A stretch of 64,000 nucleotides of DNA from Mycobacterium aquaticum (GCF_002086485.1 NZ_MVHF01000001.1:62001-126000), one strand, 5' to 3'. Positions 50,065-59,352 are shown, counted from the stretch's first letter. A program made the numbers and translations. The notes: generated by a model from the sequence alone, not told the origin.

Positions 50065-50878
50065 CCAGCTCCCCGGCGAGCAGGGTCAGCATCTCGGAGC
50101 AGCCGGCGTCGACCTTCACGGCGGCCAGGTCGTCGCCCCGCGTAGGTCCCCGGTTGATGATCGCCACCGGGATCCCGTGGGCGGCAGCGTGACGGACGAA
50201 CCGGTAACCCGAATACACCGTCAGCGACGAACCGGCCACCAGCAGCGCATCACTGGAATCGACGAGTGAATAGGCCTGTTCCACGCGGTCTTTGGGGACG
50301 TTTTCCCCGAAATACACGATGTCGGGCTTGAGCATGCCCCCACAGAGCGGGCAGTCGACGATGACGAACGATGAGGTGTCGGCAACCACCGCGTCGGCGT
50401 CGGGGGCCACCGCGATGCCACCGACCGCTTCGGCCCGCTCGAGGAACCCCGGATTGGCGGCTTCGAGCGCAGTGGCCAGTGCGGTGCGCGGCATGGTGTG
50501 CCCGCAGTCCAGGCACACCACCTGGGCGTAGGTGCCGTGCAGATTCACCACCGTGCGGCTGCCTGCCTTGGTGTGTAAGAGGTCCACGTTCTGGGTGATC
50601 AGGCCGACGAGCACACCGTCGGACTCCAGGGCCGCCAATGCCCGGTGCCCGGCGTTGGGCATCGTCTCGTCCATGTGCCGCCAGCCGATGTGATTGCGGG
50701 CCCAGTACCGCTGCCGGAACACCGGATCGGACGTGAACTGCCGGATGGTCATCGGGTTGTTCGGCGGCGAATCCGGACCTCGGTAGTCGGGGATGCCCGA
50801 GTCGGTGGACATGCCTGCGCCGGTCAGCACCGCGACACGACGGCCTTGCAACAGGGCGACGAGTTCGGGGGCATCCAC
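50036..50878 (-). CDS. Sir2-family NAD-dependent protein deacylase (class II-like)
   Basis: A 280-aa sirtuin that removes acyl groups from lysine using NAD. Motifs: VLTGAGMSTDSGIPDYRG (NAD), LITQNVDLLH, catalytic His in VNLHGTYAQ, and Zn cysteines in VCLDCGH and DCPLCGGML. The zinc module carries a long insert between the Cys pairs, as in class II (SIRT4-like) enzymes. The start is GTG 50878, 7 nt after TATCCT, with no SD: leaderless. It converges on the P450 gene and is divergent from nadE, a suggestive pairing because sirtuins consume NAD. Confidence 0.88.
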   Translation of the reverse strand: MDAPELVALLQGRRVAVLTGAGMSTDSGIPDYRGPDSPPNNPMTIRQFTSDPVFRQRYWARNHIGWRHMDETMPNAGHRALAALESDGVLVGLITQNVDLLHTKAGSRTVVNLHGTYAQVVCLDCGHTMPRTALATALEAANPGFLERAEAVGGIAVAPDADAVVADTSSFVIVDCPLCGGMLKPDIVYFGENVPKDRVEQAYSLVDSSDALLVAGSSLTVYSGYRFVRHAAAHGIPVAIINRGPTRGDDLAAVKVDAGCSEMLTLLAGELVRTCTASPG

Positions 50879-50978
50879 CCTGACGAGGATAGGCGCACGC
50901 TGAGCCGGGCCGCGCGGACGCGGGCCAGATCGGGCCGGATACCCCGAATCGGACAGCCCGCGGGTGACAATGGAGGCG

Positions 50979-53021
50979 ATGGACTTCTACTCCGCTTACC
51001 GGCATGGTTTCGCCCGGGTCGCCGCGTGCACCCTTCACACGGCATTGGCGGACCCGCCGGCCAACGCCGAATCGGTGCTGCGACTCGCCCAGGCCTGCCA
51101 CGACGACGGGGTGGCCGTCGCGGTCTTTCCCGAGCTGACGCTGTCTGGGTATTCGATCGAGGACATCCTGCTGCAGGACACCCTGCTGGAATCGGTGCAG
51201 GAGGCACTCGTCGAGGTCGTCGCGGCCTCGGCCGTCCTGACACCCGTGCTCGTGGTCGGCGCCCCGCTGCGCCACGGGCACCGGATCTACAACACCGCGG
51301 TGGTCATCCACCGCGGCGCTGTGCTCGGGGTGGCGCCGAAGTCGTATCTGCCCACTTACCGCGAGTTCTACGAGCGCAGGCAGGCCGCGGCGGGCGACGA
51401 TGTACGCGGCACCATCCGGGTCGCCGGGGCCGACGCGCCGTTCGGGCCCGACTTGTTGTTCGTGGCTTCCGACCTGCCCGGATTGGTCCTGCACGTCGAA
51501 ATCTGCGAGGACATGTTCGTCCCGGTCCCGCCCAGCGCGCAAGCCGCGCTGGCCGGTGCCACGGTGCTGGCCAACCTCTCGGGAAGCCCCATCACCGTCG
51601 GCCGCGCCGAGGATCGTTGCCTGCTGGCCCGGTCGGCGTCGGCGCGGTGCCTGGCGGCCTACGTCTACGCGGCCGCGGGGGAAGGCGAATCCACCACCGA
51701 CCTGGCCTGGGACGGCCAGACGATGATCTGGGAGAACGGGCTGCTGCTGGCCGAGACCGAGAGGTTCCCGCGTGGCGAGCGGCGTTCGGTCGCCGATGTG
51801 GATCTGGACCTGCTGCGCGCCGAGCGGCTGCGCATGGGCACGTTCGACGACAACGCGCGGCACTACCGCGCCGTCGGTGATGCCTTCCGGCGCATCGAGT
51901 TCCAGCTCGACCCGCCCACCGGCGACATCGGGCTGCTGCGCGAGATCGAGCGGTTCCCGTTCGTGCCGGCCGATCCGCAACGGCTGCAACAGGATTGCTA
52001 TGAGGCCTACAACATCCAGGTGTCGGGTCTCGAGCAGCGGCTGCGGGCACTGAACTATCCCAAGGTCGTCATCGGGGTGTCCGGCGGGTTGGATTCCACC
52101 CACGCCTTGATCGTCGCCGCCCGGGCCATGGACCGCGAATCCCGGCCCCGCAGTGACATTCTGGCGTTCACCATGCCCGGGTTTGCCACCGGTGACCACA
52201 CCAAGAACAACGCGACGCGGCTGGCGGAGGCGCTCGGCGTGACCTTCGCCGAACTCGACATCACGAGTACCGCCGAGGTGATGCTGGCCGGTCTGGATCA
52301 TCCGTACGCCCGCGGCGAGAAGGTCTACGACGTCACGTTCGAGAACGTGCAGGCCGGTCTGCGCACCGACTATCTGTTCCGGCTCGCCAACCAGCGCGGT
52401 GGCATCGTGCTGGGCACCGGGGACCTGTCGGAGCTGGCCCTGGGGTGGTCGACCTACGGTGTCGGCGATCAGATGTCGCATTACAACGTCAACGGCGGTG
52501 TTCCGAAAACCCTGATCCAGCACCTCATCCGGTGGGTCATCTCGTCGGGACAGTTCGAAGCCGACGTGAACGCCGTATTGCAATCGGTGCTGGACACCGA
52601 GATCACCCCTGAACTGGTGCCGGCCGAAGCGGGGGAGCAGATCCAGAGCAGCGAAGCCAAGGTCGGACCTTATGCGCTGCAAGACTTTTCGTTGTTCCAG
52701 GTGCTGCGCTACGGGTTTCGCCCGTCGAAGGTGGCGTTCTTGGCCTGGCACGCCTGGCACGATCCGAGTATCGGTGACTGGCCTGCCGGTTTCCCCGAGG
52801 ACAAGCGACCGGCTTACTCGCTCAAAGAGATTCGGCACTGGCTGCAGGTGTTCGCGCAGCGCTTTTACTCCTTCGCCCAGTTCAAGCGTTCGGCGCTGCC
52901 CAACGGTCCCAAGGTGGCGGCCGGCGGATCCCTGTCGCCGCGCGGAGACTGGCGGGCGCCGTCGGACATGTCGGCGCGGATCTGGCTCGACGAGATCGAC
53001 CGCGAGATCCCGGAGGGCTGA
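50979..53021 (+). CDS. nadE: Glutamine-dependent NAD+ synthetase
   Basis: A 680-aa enzyme making NAD from deamido-NAD, using ammonia from glutamine. The nitrilase-type glutaminase domain (about 1-280) has the triad Glu in FPELTLSGY (about 51), Lys in VAPKSYLPTY (about 120) and Cys in HVEICEDMF (about 177). The synthetase domain has the P-loop GVSGGLDSTHAL (about 366) and GTGDLSELALGW. ATG 50979 (MDFYSAYRHGF) is preferred because M. tuberculosis NadE starts with the same pattern; GTG 50964 is an in-frame alternative. Confidence 0.94.
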   Translation: MDFYSAYRHGFARVAACTLHTALADPPANAESVLRLAQACHDDGVAVAVFPELTLSGYSIEDILLQDTLLESVQEALVEVVAASAVLTPVLVVGAPLRHGHRIYNTAVVIHRGAVLGVAPKSYLPTYREFYERRQAAAGDDVRGTIRVAGADAPFGPDLLFVASDLPGLVLHVEICEDMFVPVPPSAQAALAGATVLANLSGSPITVGRAEDRCLLARSASARCLAAYVYAAAGEGESTTDLAWDGQTMIWENGLLLAETERFPRGERRSVADVDLDLLRAERLRMGTFDDNARHYRAVGDAFRRIEFQLDPPTGDIGLLREIERFPFVPADPQRLQQDCYEAYNIQVSGLEQRLRALNYPKVVIGVSGGLDSTHALIVAARAMDRESRPRSDILAFTMPGFATGDHTKNNATRLAEALGVTFAELDITSTAEVMLAGLDHPYARGEKVYDVTFENVQAGLRTDYLFRLANQRGGIVLGTGDLSELALGWSTYGVGDQMSHYNVNGGVPKTLIQHLIRWVISSGQFEADVNAVLQSVLDTEITPELVPAEAGEQIQSSEAKVGPYALQDFSLFQVLRYGFRPSKVAFLAWHAWHDPSIGDWPAGFPEDKRPAYSLKEIRHWLQVFAQRFYSFAQFKRSALPNGPKVAAGGSLSPRGDWRAPSDMSARIWLDEIDREIPEG

Positions 53022-53024
53022 CGA

Positions 53025-53561
53025 TCACCGGCGGTAGGTACCGGTGAGGGTGCCCCGCGCCAACACGTGACCGGCCGCCGCGGCCAGCACAGCTTTCACC
53101 GAACCGCTGTCGGCAGGTGATCGCGACAGCGCCAGCACATGGAACCGGTAACGGTGCGTGCCGTGCCCGGTTATCGGCCGCGGACCCGTGTATCCGGATT
53201 TGCCGAGGACGGTCGGCACGATGCGCACACCCGGGGTTCCCGCGGTGAAGGCACCCTCCGCCAGCCCGGTGGCGTCGGGGGTGAGCAGCGCGACGCTGTG
53301 CGTCAACGGGATGGGCAGCGGGACATCGATATCGTCGAGAAGCACCACCAGCGAGGCTGTTTCGGGCGGTACCGCGGTCCAGTTCAGCTGCGGGGAGATG
53401 TTGTCGCCGACGCCTCGGCCGGCATGGCGCCGGGGAATCGGGCCGTGGTCGTCGAAGACCGGACTCGTGACCGTCAGCGTGTGCGGCGCACGGAACTCGG
53501 GGCGGGCCAGCGGGCTGCGGCCGGGGTCGGCGCGCACCGACCGCAGCAGGGTGCCGATCAT
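53025..53561 (-). CDS. PEBP / YbhB-YbcL (Raf kinase inhibitor-like) family protein
   Basis: A 178-aa phosphatidylethanolamine-binding-like protein. Motifs: [20 protein letters not shown], the ligand-site DDIDVPLP and [16 protein letters not shown] 53561 overlaps the LeuD-like stop by 4 nt, making it the last gene of the dicarboxylate operon. No signal peptide is seen. Such proteins bind small anions or lipids, but their bacterial role is unclear; its tight coupling to metabolic genes is unusual. It converges on nadE with 3 nt between stops. Confidence 0.83.
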   Translation of the reverse strand: MIGTLLRSVRADPGRSPLARPEFRAPHTLTVTSPVFDDHGPIPRRHAGRGVGDNISPQLNWTAVPPETASLVVLLDDIDVPLPIPLTHSVALLTPDATGLAEGAFTAGTPGVRIVPTVLGKSGYTGPRPITGHGTHRYRFHVLALSRSPADSGSVKAVLAAAAGHVLARGTLTGTYRR

Positions 53562-54112
53562 GCGCCGCTGCCCGCGCCACGCATCGCCACGGTCGAGGAC
53601 CGCAGCGCGTCGGCGAGTTCGCTTGGGAGGTAACCTTGTTCAGCCAGCCTCGGCATCACCCCGCCGCTGGCCAGAATTTCCAGGATGAGATCCGGAAGCC
53701 GCGGCTCCGAGCCGGATTCGCCGGTTGTCACGTTGCGCCAGCTGCCGTCGCCCAGATCGAACTCCGCGGTGTCGCCGTCATGGAAGACAGCGGTGGCGCC
53801 GGGTACCGTCATGGCGGGCAGCCCGGCGTTGACTGCGTTGCGGAAGAACAACGAGTTGAACTCTTCGGCGACCAGCCCGGCCACACCGAGCTCGGTGAAC
53901 AACGCTGCCACCGGGCGCGACGAGCCCACACCGAAGTTGCGTCCCGCCACCACGACGTCACCGGGTGTCACCTGGTCGGTCCAGCCGGGCCGCACCTCGT
54001 AGAAGATGTGCCGGGCCGCCTCGGCGGGGTCGAGTTTCATCGCGAACGCCGGATACATCGCGTCGGTGTTCAGATTGTCGCCGAACACCCAGACTCGGCC
54101 TGTGAACTTCAT
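53558..54112 (-). CDS. Aconitase-superfamily hydro-lyase, small (swivel, LeuD-like) subunit
   Basis: A 184-aa LeuD/DmdB-like subunit. It starts [19 protein letters not shown] and has the swivel-domain core [18 protein letters not shown] with the Ser-Arg that binds substrate carboxylate. ATG 54112 overlaps the large-subunit stop by 4 nt. With the gene upstream it forms a two-subunit [4Fe-4S] dehydratase. It is not the leucine-pathway enzyme by context; the neighbours (isocitrate-lyase-like, PrpD-like) suggest a dicarboxylate such as methylmalate or dimethylmalate. Confidence 0.84.
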   Translation of the reverse strand: MKFTGRVWVFGDNLNTDAMYPAFAMKLDPAEAARHIFYEVRPGWTDQVTPGDVVVAGRNFGVGSSRPVAALFTELGVAGLVAEEFNSLFFRNAVNAGLPAMTVPGATAVFHDGDTAEFDLGDGSWRNVTTGESGSEPRLPDLILEILASGGVMPRLAEQGYLPSELADALRSSTVAMRGAGSGA

Positions 54113-55356
54113 GCGGTAACCCCTCTCGGGTCGGTGATGTAGCCGGTGATCGCCGATGCCGCGACGGTGGCGGGCGAGGCCATGAAGATCTGGGCCTCCG
54201 CACTGCCCATGCGGCCGGCGAAGTTTCGGGTGCTCGACGTCAGGCACACCTCGCCCGGGCCGACCACCCCCATGTGGTAGCCGAAGCACGCGCCACAGGT
54301 CGAGTTGGTGACCACCCCGCCCGCGTCGGCGATGACCTGCAGATAACCGCGGCGCATGGCCTCGCGGTACACCTCCTGCGAGGCAGGGGTGACCAGCAGC
54401 CGCACGCCGGGCGCGACGGTGTTGCCGCGCAACACGTTCGCGGCGATCTGCAGATCCTCCAGCTGACCGTTGGCGCAGGACCCGATGAACGCCTGGTCGA
54501 TACGCTGCCGCTCGATTCCGGAGACCGGGACGCCGTTGTGGCTGACAGTTCCCGGCCGGGCCACATACGGCTCCAGGCCAGCCAGGTCGACGCGTCGCAC
54601 CTGGGCGTACTGTGCATCCGAATCCGGCTGAGCTGCACGGTAGCCCGTGACGCCACGCTCATCGAGGTAGCCGGTGAGCACGTCGTCCGCCTCGAACGTG
54701 GTGAAGTCGGCCGACACCTCGGCGCCTTGGGTGGCGATGGTGCGGCGGTCATGCATCGGCACCGAGGCCAGTCCGCTGCCACCGAATTCCAGGTTCATGT
54801 TGGCCGCGTCGCCGTAGACGTCCGCGATGTGCAGGAAGACATCCTTGCCGCTGACCTCGGCGGGTTTGATCCCGGCGAGTTCGTAGCGAATCGTCGGCGC
54901 CACTTGGTACCACGTGGACCCCGTGCACATGATCGAGTAGACCTCGGCGGGGCCAAGGCCACGCGCCGCGGTGTTGAACGCGCCCGCAGCACAGGTGTGG
55001 GAGTCCGTGCAGGCCAAGACTTCTCCCGGGCGGGCCAATCCGTTCTCGGCGATCACCTGATGGCAGATGCCGTGCCGGCCCACGTCGTAGAAACGCTCGA
55101 TGCCGAAGTCCGCGGCGAACTTTCGAGCGTGCGGGCCGCCCGCGGCGTCCTTGAGGGTCGGTGCGGGCACCGCATGGTCCATCACGATCGCCAGCTTGTT
55201 CGGGTCGTGGATGCGGCTGGGCGGAATCCACATCGTGGCGAACTGCAGGTCGATCAGGACCGTCATGTCGACGTCCACGACGACGGTGTCGCCCACCGAC
55301 ACCGCGGCCAGCATCGCCTTGCGTGCGAGGATCTTCTCGATGATGGTCATGCCCAT
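54109..55356 (-). CDS. Aconitase-superfamily hydro-lyase, large (LeuC-like) subunit
   Basis: A 415-aa LeuC/DmdA-like subunit. [4Fe-4S] Cys ligands are in [23 protein letters not shown] and [11 protein letters not shown]. Substrate-site segments include [10 protein letters not shown] and [12 protein letters not shown] 55356 is chosen for its GGGGG 7 nt upstream; ATG 55350, overlapping the lyase stop as ATGA, is equally possible and shortens the protein by two residues. The pair resembles the 2,3-dimethylmalate dehydratase of nicotinate degraders as well as isopropylmalate isomerase. The chemistry is reversible hydration of a branched dicarboxylate. Confidence 0.84.
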   Translation of the reverse strand: MGMTIIEKILARKAMLAAVSVGDTVVVDVDMTVLIDLQFATMWIPPSRIHDPNKLAIVMDHAVPAPTLKDAAGGPHARKFAADFGIERFYDVGRHGICHQVIAENGLARPGEVLACTDSHTCAAGAFNTAARGLGPAEVYSIMCTGSTWYQVAPTIRYELAGIKPAEVSGKDVFLHIADVYGDAANMNLEFGGSGLASVPMHDRRTIATQGAEVSADFTTFEADDVLTGYLDERGVTGYRAAQPDSDAQYAQVRRVDLAGLEPYVARPGTVSHNGVPVSGIERQRIDQAFIGSCANGQLEDLQIAANVLRGNTVAPGVRLLVTPASQEVYREAMRRGYLQVIADAGGVVTNSTCGACFGYHMGVVGPGEVCLTSSTRNFAGRMGSAEAQIFMASPATVAASAITGYITDPRGVTA

Positions 55357-56231
55357 GTCGATGCCCCCAAGCCGGCGACACGCTGGTCCACGGCGGCCCA
55401 TTCGGCGATCCCAACCAGATTGAAGAAGTCTGCCGGAGTGCTCGGCATGAAGTCCGCGGCGCTGGCCCCGTTGAGTTCGCAGTACGCCTCCAGCATCGCA
55501 AAAGCCGCCCGCACCAACGCATCACCGGGATGGATCGCCACGGCATAACCGAGCTCCTGCAGCCGCGCTGCCGACTGCAGCGGTGTCAGCCCGCCCGCGA
55601 CGAGGTTCAGCAGCAGCGGTGCTTCGACATCGCGCGCGATCCGTTCGATCTCATCGGTGCCTTGCGGAGCTTCGATGAAAATGATGTCCGCGCCTGCTGC
55701 GGCGTAGCGATGGGCCCGCTCGATGGCGGCGTCGAGTCCCAGCGGTGCCCGGGCGTCGGTGCGTGCCACGATCAGCAGATCGTCGTCGATGCGGGCATCC
55801 AGCGCGGCGGCAAGGGTCTGCTCGAACACCGCGGCGTCCACCACCTCCTTGTCCGGCAGATGCCCGCACCGTTTCGGGAAAGCCTGGTCCTCCAATTGGA
55901 TTGCGGCCACTCCGGCGGACTCGTAGAGCCGGACGGTGCGCACCACGTTGATCGGTGCCCCGTACCCGGTGTCGGCATCGGCGATCAGCGGCACATCGCC
56001 GAGCACCTCGGTGAGCATTCGGGCACGTTCGGCCATCTCGGTCTGGCAGACCAGCCCGAGATCAGGAAGGCCGAAACCCGATGCAGCGACACCTGCTCCG
56101 GTCATGTACGCGGCGACCTGCCCGGTGCGCTTGGCCAGATGGGCCGACAGGCCGTCGAATACGCCCGGGGCGACGACGAGCCGCCTGGAGTCGAGTGCGG
56201 CGCGCAACGCCCCGCGTGCGGATGTGGTCAT
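55347..56231 (-). CDS. Isocitrate lyase/PEP mutase-family C-C lyase (methylisocitrate or dimethylmalate lyase-like)
   Basis: A 294-aa (beta/alpha)8 lyase. The active-site loop Cys is in PKRCGHLPDKE, metal-binding Asp in LIADADTGYG, and Glu in AIQLEDQAFP. The family cleaves 2-methylisocitrate, oxaloacetate or 2,3-dimethylmalate. With the LeuC/LeuD-like dehydratase directly downstream, cleavage of a (methyl)malate-type acid to pyruvate plus a short acid is the best reading. The LeuC-like gene overlaps its stop. It differs from the main glyoxylate-shunt isocitrate lyase by its smaller size. Confidence 0.83.
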   Translation of the reverse strand: MTTSARGALRAALDSRRLVVAPGVFDGLSAHLAKRTGQVAAYMTGAGVAASGFGLPDLGLVCQTEMAERARMLTEVLGDVPLIADADTGYGAPINVVRTVRLYESAGVAAIQLEDQAFPKRCGHLPDKEVVDAAVFEQTLAAALDARIDDDLLIVARTDARAPLGLDAAIERAHRYAAAGADIIFIEAPQGTDEIERIARDVEAPLLLNLVAGGLTPLQSAARLQELGYAVAIHPGDALVRAAFAMLEAYCELNGASAADFMPSTPADFFNLVGIAEWAAVDQRVAGLGASTWA

Positions 56232-56241
56232 GGTTGGCCTT

Positions 56242-57654
56242 TCAGTCGAGTGCGCCGGACACCGGGGCGGCCAGCAGGTCGGTCAAAGTGGTGATGTCGT
56301 CGAGTTCGTCGAGGCCGATGACGGCGTCGGCGATCGCCGTGGCTCGTGCCGGATCGGTCACCCGGTCGGCCAGGGCGTGGAACTTGGCGAGCAGTTCGGC
56401 GTTGCTCACGGGATCGTCCGGGGTGCCGTGCGGCCGGTGCACGGTGGCCGTGTGCACGGCACCGTCGGACGTGGTCACGGCCACGGTGGTGCCGAAGCGC
56501 TCGGTGATCGGGGCCTCGGTGAGCGTCGGGTCGAGATGTACCGACGTGACGCCGATCAGCCGCCAGATGTCGTCGGCGTCGAGGCGCTGCGCGGTGAATT
56601 GCTCGGGCAGAACCGTCCCGTCGAGCAGGGCCGCCGCGGTGGCATAGCCGATGTGCATCTGCGCGCCGATGGCTGTGAGTGGGCGCTGCGGCGGCCACCA
56701 CCCGTGCTTGTGGACCGTCTCGCCCACGGTGATGTCCACCCGGGCGATATCCGCTGCGGGCACCGCAGGCCGCAGCGCGCGGGCGGCTTCGATGGCCGCG
56801 TGCAGTCCACCCATGGCCGCGTACGACTTGACCATGATGATCCCTGTCTCCCAGTGCTCGCCCAGCCCACGGGTGAGCGCAGCGGGCTCAGGGGCGTGTC
56901 CTTCGCCGAAAACCGCAAGGAATCCGCCGTATTCGCGTTCGAAGACGCGCTTGATGCCGGTGTACCCAGCTGCGGCCAGGCCCGCGGCATAGAAGCCGTT
57001 GCGGGCGGCGAACCCGTGCTGCATGCGCTTGCCCATGGCCTCGTACTGGGCTGCCATCAGCCCACCGGACTGGGTGGCGGCCAGGCCGAGCGCGTCTTCG
57101 AGTTGGGCTGCGGACAGGCCCCGCAGCCGGCCGGATGCCATCGCAGCGGTGTGGGTGCCGAACACCGGACCGGAATGCCAACCGCGGTCGAGCATCTCGG
57201 TTCCGTGCAGGGTGTAGCCCACGCGCGGGCCAACCTCGAACCCGGCGATGGCCGCCGTCAGCACGTCGGCGCCGCAGGCACCGCCGACCAGCGCATCCGT
57301 CGACAACAACGCCGGGATCACCAGCGAGCAGCTGTGCAGCGGCGCGATCGGATGGAAGTCGTCGAGTTCGAAGCCCTGGATGAACGTGCTGTTGAGCACC
57401 GTGGCGGCGGTGGGGCTGGTGGTTCTGCCGGTGCCGATGACGACCGCGTCGCCGGTCGCCTCCATCGCCATCACCGCGTCGGTCGCCAGCCGCGACCACG
57501 GCAGCTGCGCACCGACCAGGGCGCACCCGATGCCGTCGAGTAGCAGGTACTTCGCGCGCTGCCGGACGGGTTCGGGCACCTGGTCAAGGGACAGGCGGGC
57601 CACCCATCGGGCCAATGCGCCGGTAGGTCCGAACGGGTCGGTCGGGTCGGTCAT
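56242..57654 (-). CDS. MmgE/PrpD-family dehydratase
   Basis: A 470-aa protein of the 2-methylcitrate dehydratase family. The N-terminal helical domain has ALVGAQLPWSRLATDAV, and the signature region QGFELDDFHPIAPLHSCSLV with AAIAGFEVGPRVGY is typical. PrpD-type enzymes dehydrate tricarboxylates; many paralogues act on other dicarboxylates or as isomerases (for example itaconate-pathway decarboxylases). ATG 57654 has GGGAG 5 nt upstream; earlier in-frame starts would lie in the GntR gene region. It is the first gene of the five-gene operon and is divergent from a GntR regulator. Confidence 0.82.
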   Translation of the reverse strand: MTDPTDPFGPTGALARWVARLSLDQVPEPVRQRAKYLLLDGIGCALVGAQLPWSRLATDAVMAMEATGDAVVIGTGRTTSPTAATVLNSTFIQGFELDDFHPIAPLHSCSLVIPALLSTDALVGGACGADVLTAAIAGFEVGPRVGYTLHGTEMLDRGWHSGPVFGTHTAAMASGRLRGLSAAQLEDALGLAATQSGGLMAAQYEAMGKRMQHGFAARNGFYAAGLAAAGYTGIKRVFEREYGGFLAVFGEGHAPEPAALTRGLGEHWETGIIMVKSYAAMGGLHAAIEAARALRPAVPAADIARVDITVGETVHKHGWWPPQRPLTAIGAQMHIGYATAAALLDGTVLPEQFTAQRLDADDIWRLIGVTSVHLDPTLTEAPITERFGTTVAVTTSDGAVHTATVHRPHGTPDDPVSNAELLAKFHALADRVTDPARATAIADAVIGLDELDDITTLTDLLAAPVSGALD

Positions 57655-57679
57655 CGCTGCTCCCTGACACTGTCGTACT

Positions 57680-57701
57680 GTTGTTATGAACATATAACAA
57701 C
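57680..57701. promoter_or_regulatory. Operator palindrome between prpD-like operon and GntR gene
   Basis: The arms GTTGTTAT (57680-57687) and ATAACAAC (57694-57701) are exact reverse complements with a 6-nt spacer. On the minus strand a possible -10 TATGTT (revcomp of 57689-57694) lies within it. An AT-rich palindrome in a GC-rich divergent region is a good candidate GntR site. Confidence 0.8.
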
Positions 57702-57736
57702 TAAAGGCCGACCACCGCAAGCGCGGGTGTGCGAGC

Positions 57737-58531
57737 ATGGGGCACGTGGGCGAGGTGAGCGACCGAAGCGGGCCGGTGACTGCGACGGCGGGGGTTCCGC
57801 TGCACCGCCAGTTGTTCCTGGTCCTACACGATGAGATCGCCCGCGGCGCACTGCTTCCCGGCGACCCGCTGCCCACCGAACAGTCGCTCGGCGAACAGTT
57901 CGGCGTATCACGCATCACGGTGCGGCGAGCGCTTGCCGACCTCGCCGAGCAGGGCTACATCGAGCGTCGGCATGGCGTCGGATCATTTGTCCGCCAACAT
58001 GATCCGGGCCGTGAGGCGGCCTCGGGCGGGACCTACCTCGACGAGCTGCGCCAGGTCCAGTTCGAGACCGATGTCGACGTCGTCGAACTGGGCGTCGAAG
58101 CGGTGCCGCCGGCGATCGGTGCCCGGCTCGGCCGCGACGGCGACATGCTGCATGTGCTGCGCGTGCGACGCGAACGGCGGACCCGCGAACCGTTGATGGT
58201 GACCGACGCGTGGCTGCCCGCCGACCTGGCAGGCGTTGTCACGGCCGAGGCGCTGGCCGGCGCCGCGCTCTACGACCTGCTGGCCGATGCCGGGGTGGTG
58301 ATCGAGCGGATGGACCACGAATTCACCGCGGAGGTCGCCGGGCCACGTGCGGCGCGGCTGCTCGACACGGCCATCGGATCCGCCTTACTGCGCGTGAACC
58401 GCGTCGCACATGCGGACGGCCACGCCCACCACTATCTCTCGATCACATTGTCGCCCAACCGTAGCCGTGTGCTGATCAGCCAGCCGGGGGAGAACTTCAC
58501 CGTCGCGCACGACGTGAGCCGACGCGACTAG
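57737..58531 (+). CDS. GntR/HutC-family transcriptional regulator
   Basis: A protein of about 264 aa. The winged helix (about 20-90) contains PTEQSLGEQFGVSRITVRRA and the wing RRHGVGSFVRQ; a UTRA effector domain follows, with LRVRRERRTREPLMVTDAW and YLSITLSPNRSRVLI. ATG 57737 is the longest start; GTG 57746 and GTG 57755 are in frame and the true start is uncertain. It is divergent from the dicarboxylate operon and should control it through the palindrome at 57680-57701. Its TAG stop shares a CTAG with the convergent hydratase. Confidence 0.84.
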   Translation: MGHVGEVSDRSGPVTATAGVPLHRQLFLVLHDEIARGALLPGDPLPTEQSLGEQFGVSRITVRRALADLAEQGYIERRHGVGSFVRQHDPGREAASGGTYLDELRQVQFETDVDVVELGVEAVPPAIGARLGRDGDMLHVLRVRRERRTREPLMVTDAWLPADLAGVVTAEALAGAALYDLLADAGVVIERMDHEFTAEVAGPRAARLLDTAIGSALLRVNRVAHADGHAHHYLSITLSPNRSRVLISQPGENFTVAHDVSRRD

Positions 58532-59352
58532 AGCCGGCCCTCGGCACGCAGCTGCGGGTGGACCCACTCCGGTGAACGGCGTTCCTTGAACGCCCGGAAC
58601 CCCTCGGCGGCCTCGGCCCCGCTGTAGCTGGCCTTCATGCCGATCCGGTCGTAGAGCCCCAGGTAGTTGTCGAGGCTCGACTTCACCACTCCGCGGGCCC
58701 GCGGCGCCGTCCGGCAGCACTGGCCCAACACCTCACGGGCCGCGTCCGCCAGTTCCTCGTGCGGAACGACGCGCGCGACCATGCCCCAGTCCACGGCCTC
58801 GGCGGCCGACAACGTGCGCCCGGTGAACATCAGATCGCGGGTGCGCACCGGCCCGATCAGCCGGGCCAGCATCTGGCTGTAGTAGGTGTCGGCGATGCCG
58901 CGGTAGAGCTCGGGCACCCGGAACGTGGCACGATCACTCACCACGGCCATGTCGCTGCAGATCGCGATCTGCAGCCCACCGCCCTGACACAGCCCGTTGA
59001 CCGCACTCACCACCGGCTTGACCGACTGGCGCAGCGTCTCGAACGGTGTGACGTCCATGGACAGCGCTGCGCCGAAGCTCATCCAGTCGTCGACGCCGTC
59101 GCCGCCGCCGAGGTCACCGCCCGGCGCGAACACGTCGCCGGTACCCGTGATGAGCAGGCCGGCCAGGTCGGGATCGGCCTCGACGTGGGTGACCGCATAC
59201 CGGATGCCGAAGTACATCGCCGGGGTCATCGCGTTGCGCGCCGCGGGACGATCGAGGGTGACGACGCCGAACGGCCCCTGCCGCTCGAACTTCAGATAGG
59301 GCGTGCCGAGCCAGTCGCCTTCGGGAGGTCGCGGGGTGTGTCCCGATGTCAT
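58528..59352 (-). CDS. Enoyl-CoA hydratase/isomerase family protein
   Basis: A 274-aa crotonase-fold enzyme. PFGVVTLDRPAARNAMTPAM starts the domain, and the oxyanion-hole segments are LLITGTGDVFAPGGDLGGG and NGLCQGGGLQIAICSDMAV. The usual Glu pair of hydratases is not obvious, so an isomerase or other crotonase activity is possible. ATG 59352 lies 8 nt after TATAGT on the minus strand, giving a leaderless or very short leader. It overlaps the GntR stop by 4 nt in convergent orientation. The pathway is unknown. Confidence 0.83.
   Translation of the reverse strand: MTSGHTPRPPEGDWLGTPYLKFERQGPFGVVTLDRPAARNAMTPAMYFGIRYAVTHVEADPDLAGLLITGTGDVFAPGGDLGGGDGVDDWMSFGAALSMDVTPFETLRQSVKPVVSAVNGLCQGGGLQIAICSDMAVVSDRATFRVPELYRGIADTYYSQMLARLIGPVRTRDLMFTGRTLSAAEAVDWGMVARVVPHEELADAAREVLGQCCRTAPRARGVVKSSLDNYLGLYDRIGMKASYSGAEAAEGFRAFKERRSPEWVHPQLRAEGRL

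Noticed and set aside
50250..52838. An 862-codon minus-strand frame across nadE and sir2
   Set aside because: It runs antisense to the conserved nadE glutaminase and synthetase motifs and out of frame through sir2. It has no family resemblance.
53558..55356. Calling the LeuC/LeuD-like pair the leucine-biosynthesis isopropylmalate isomerase
   Set aside because: The genes are coupled to a C-C lyase and a PrpD-like gene under a GntR regulator, with no leu genes nearby; a separate leuCD pair is expected elsewhere in the genome.
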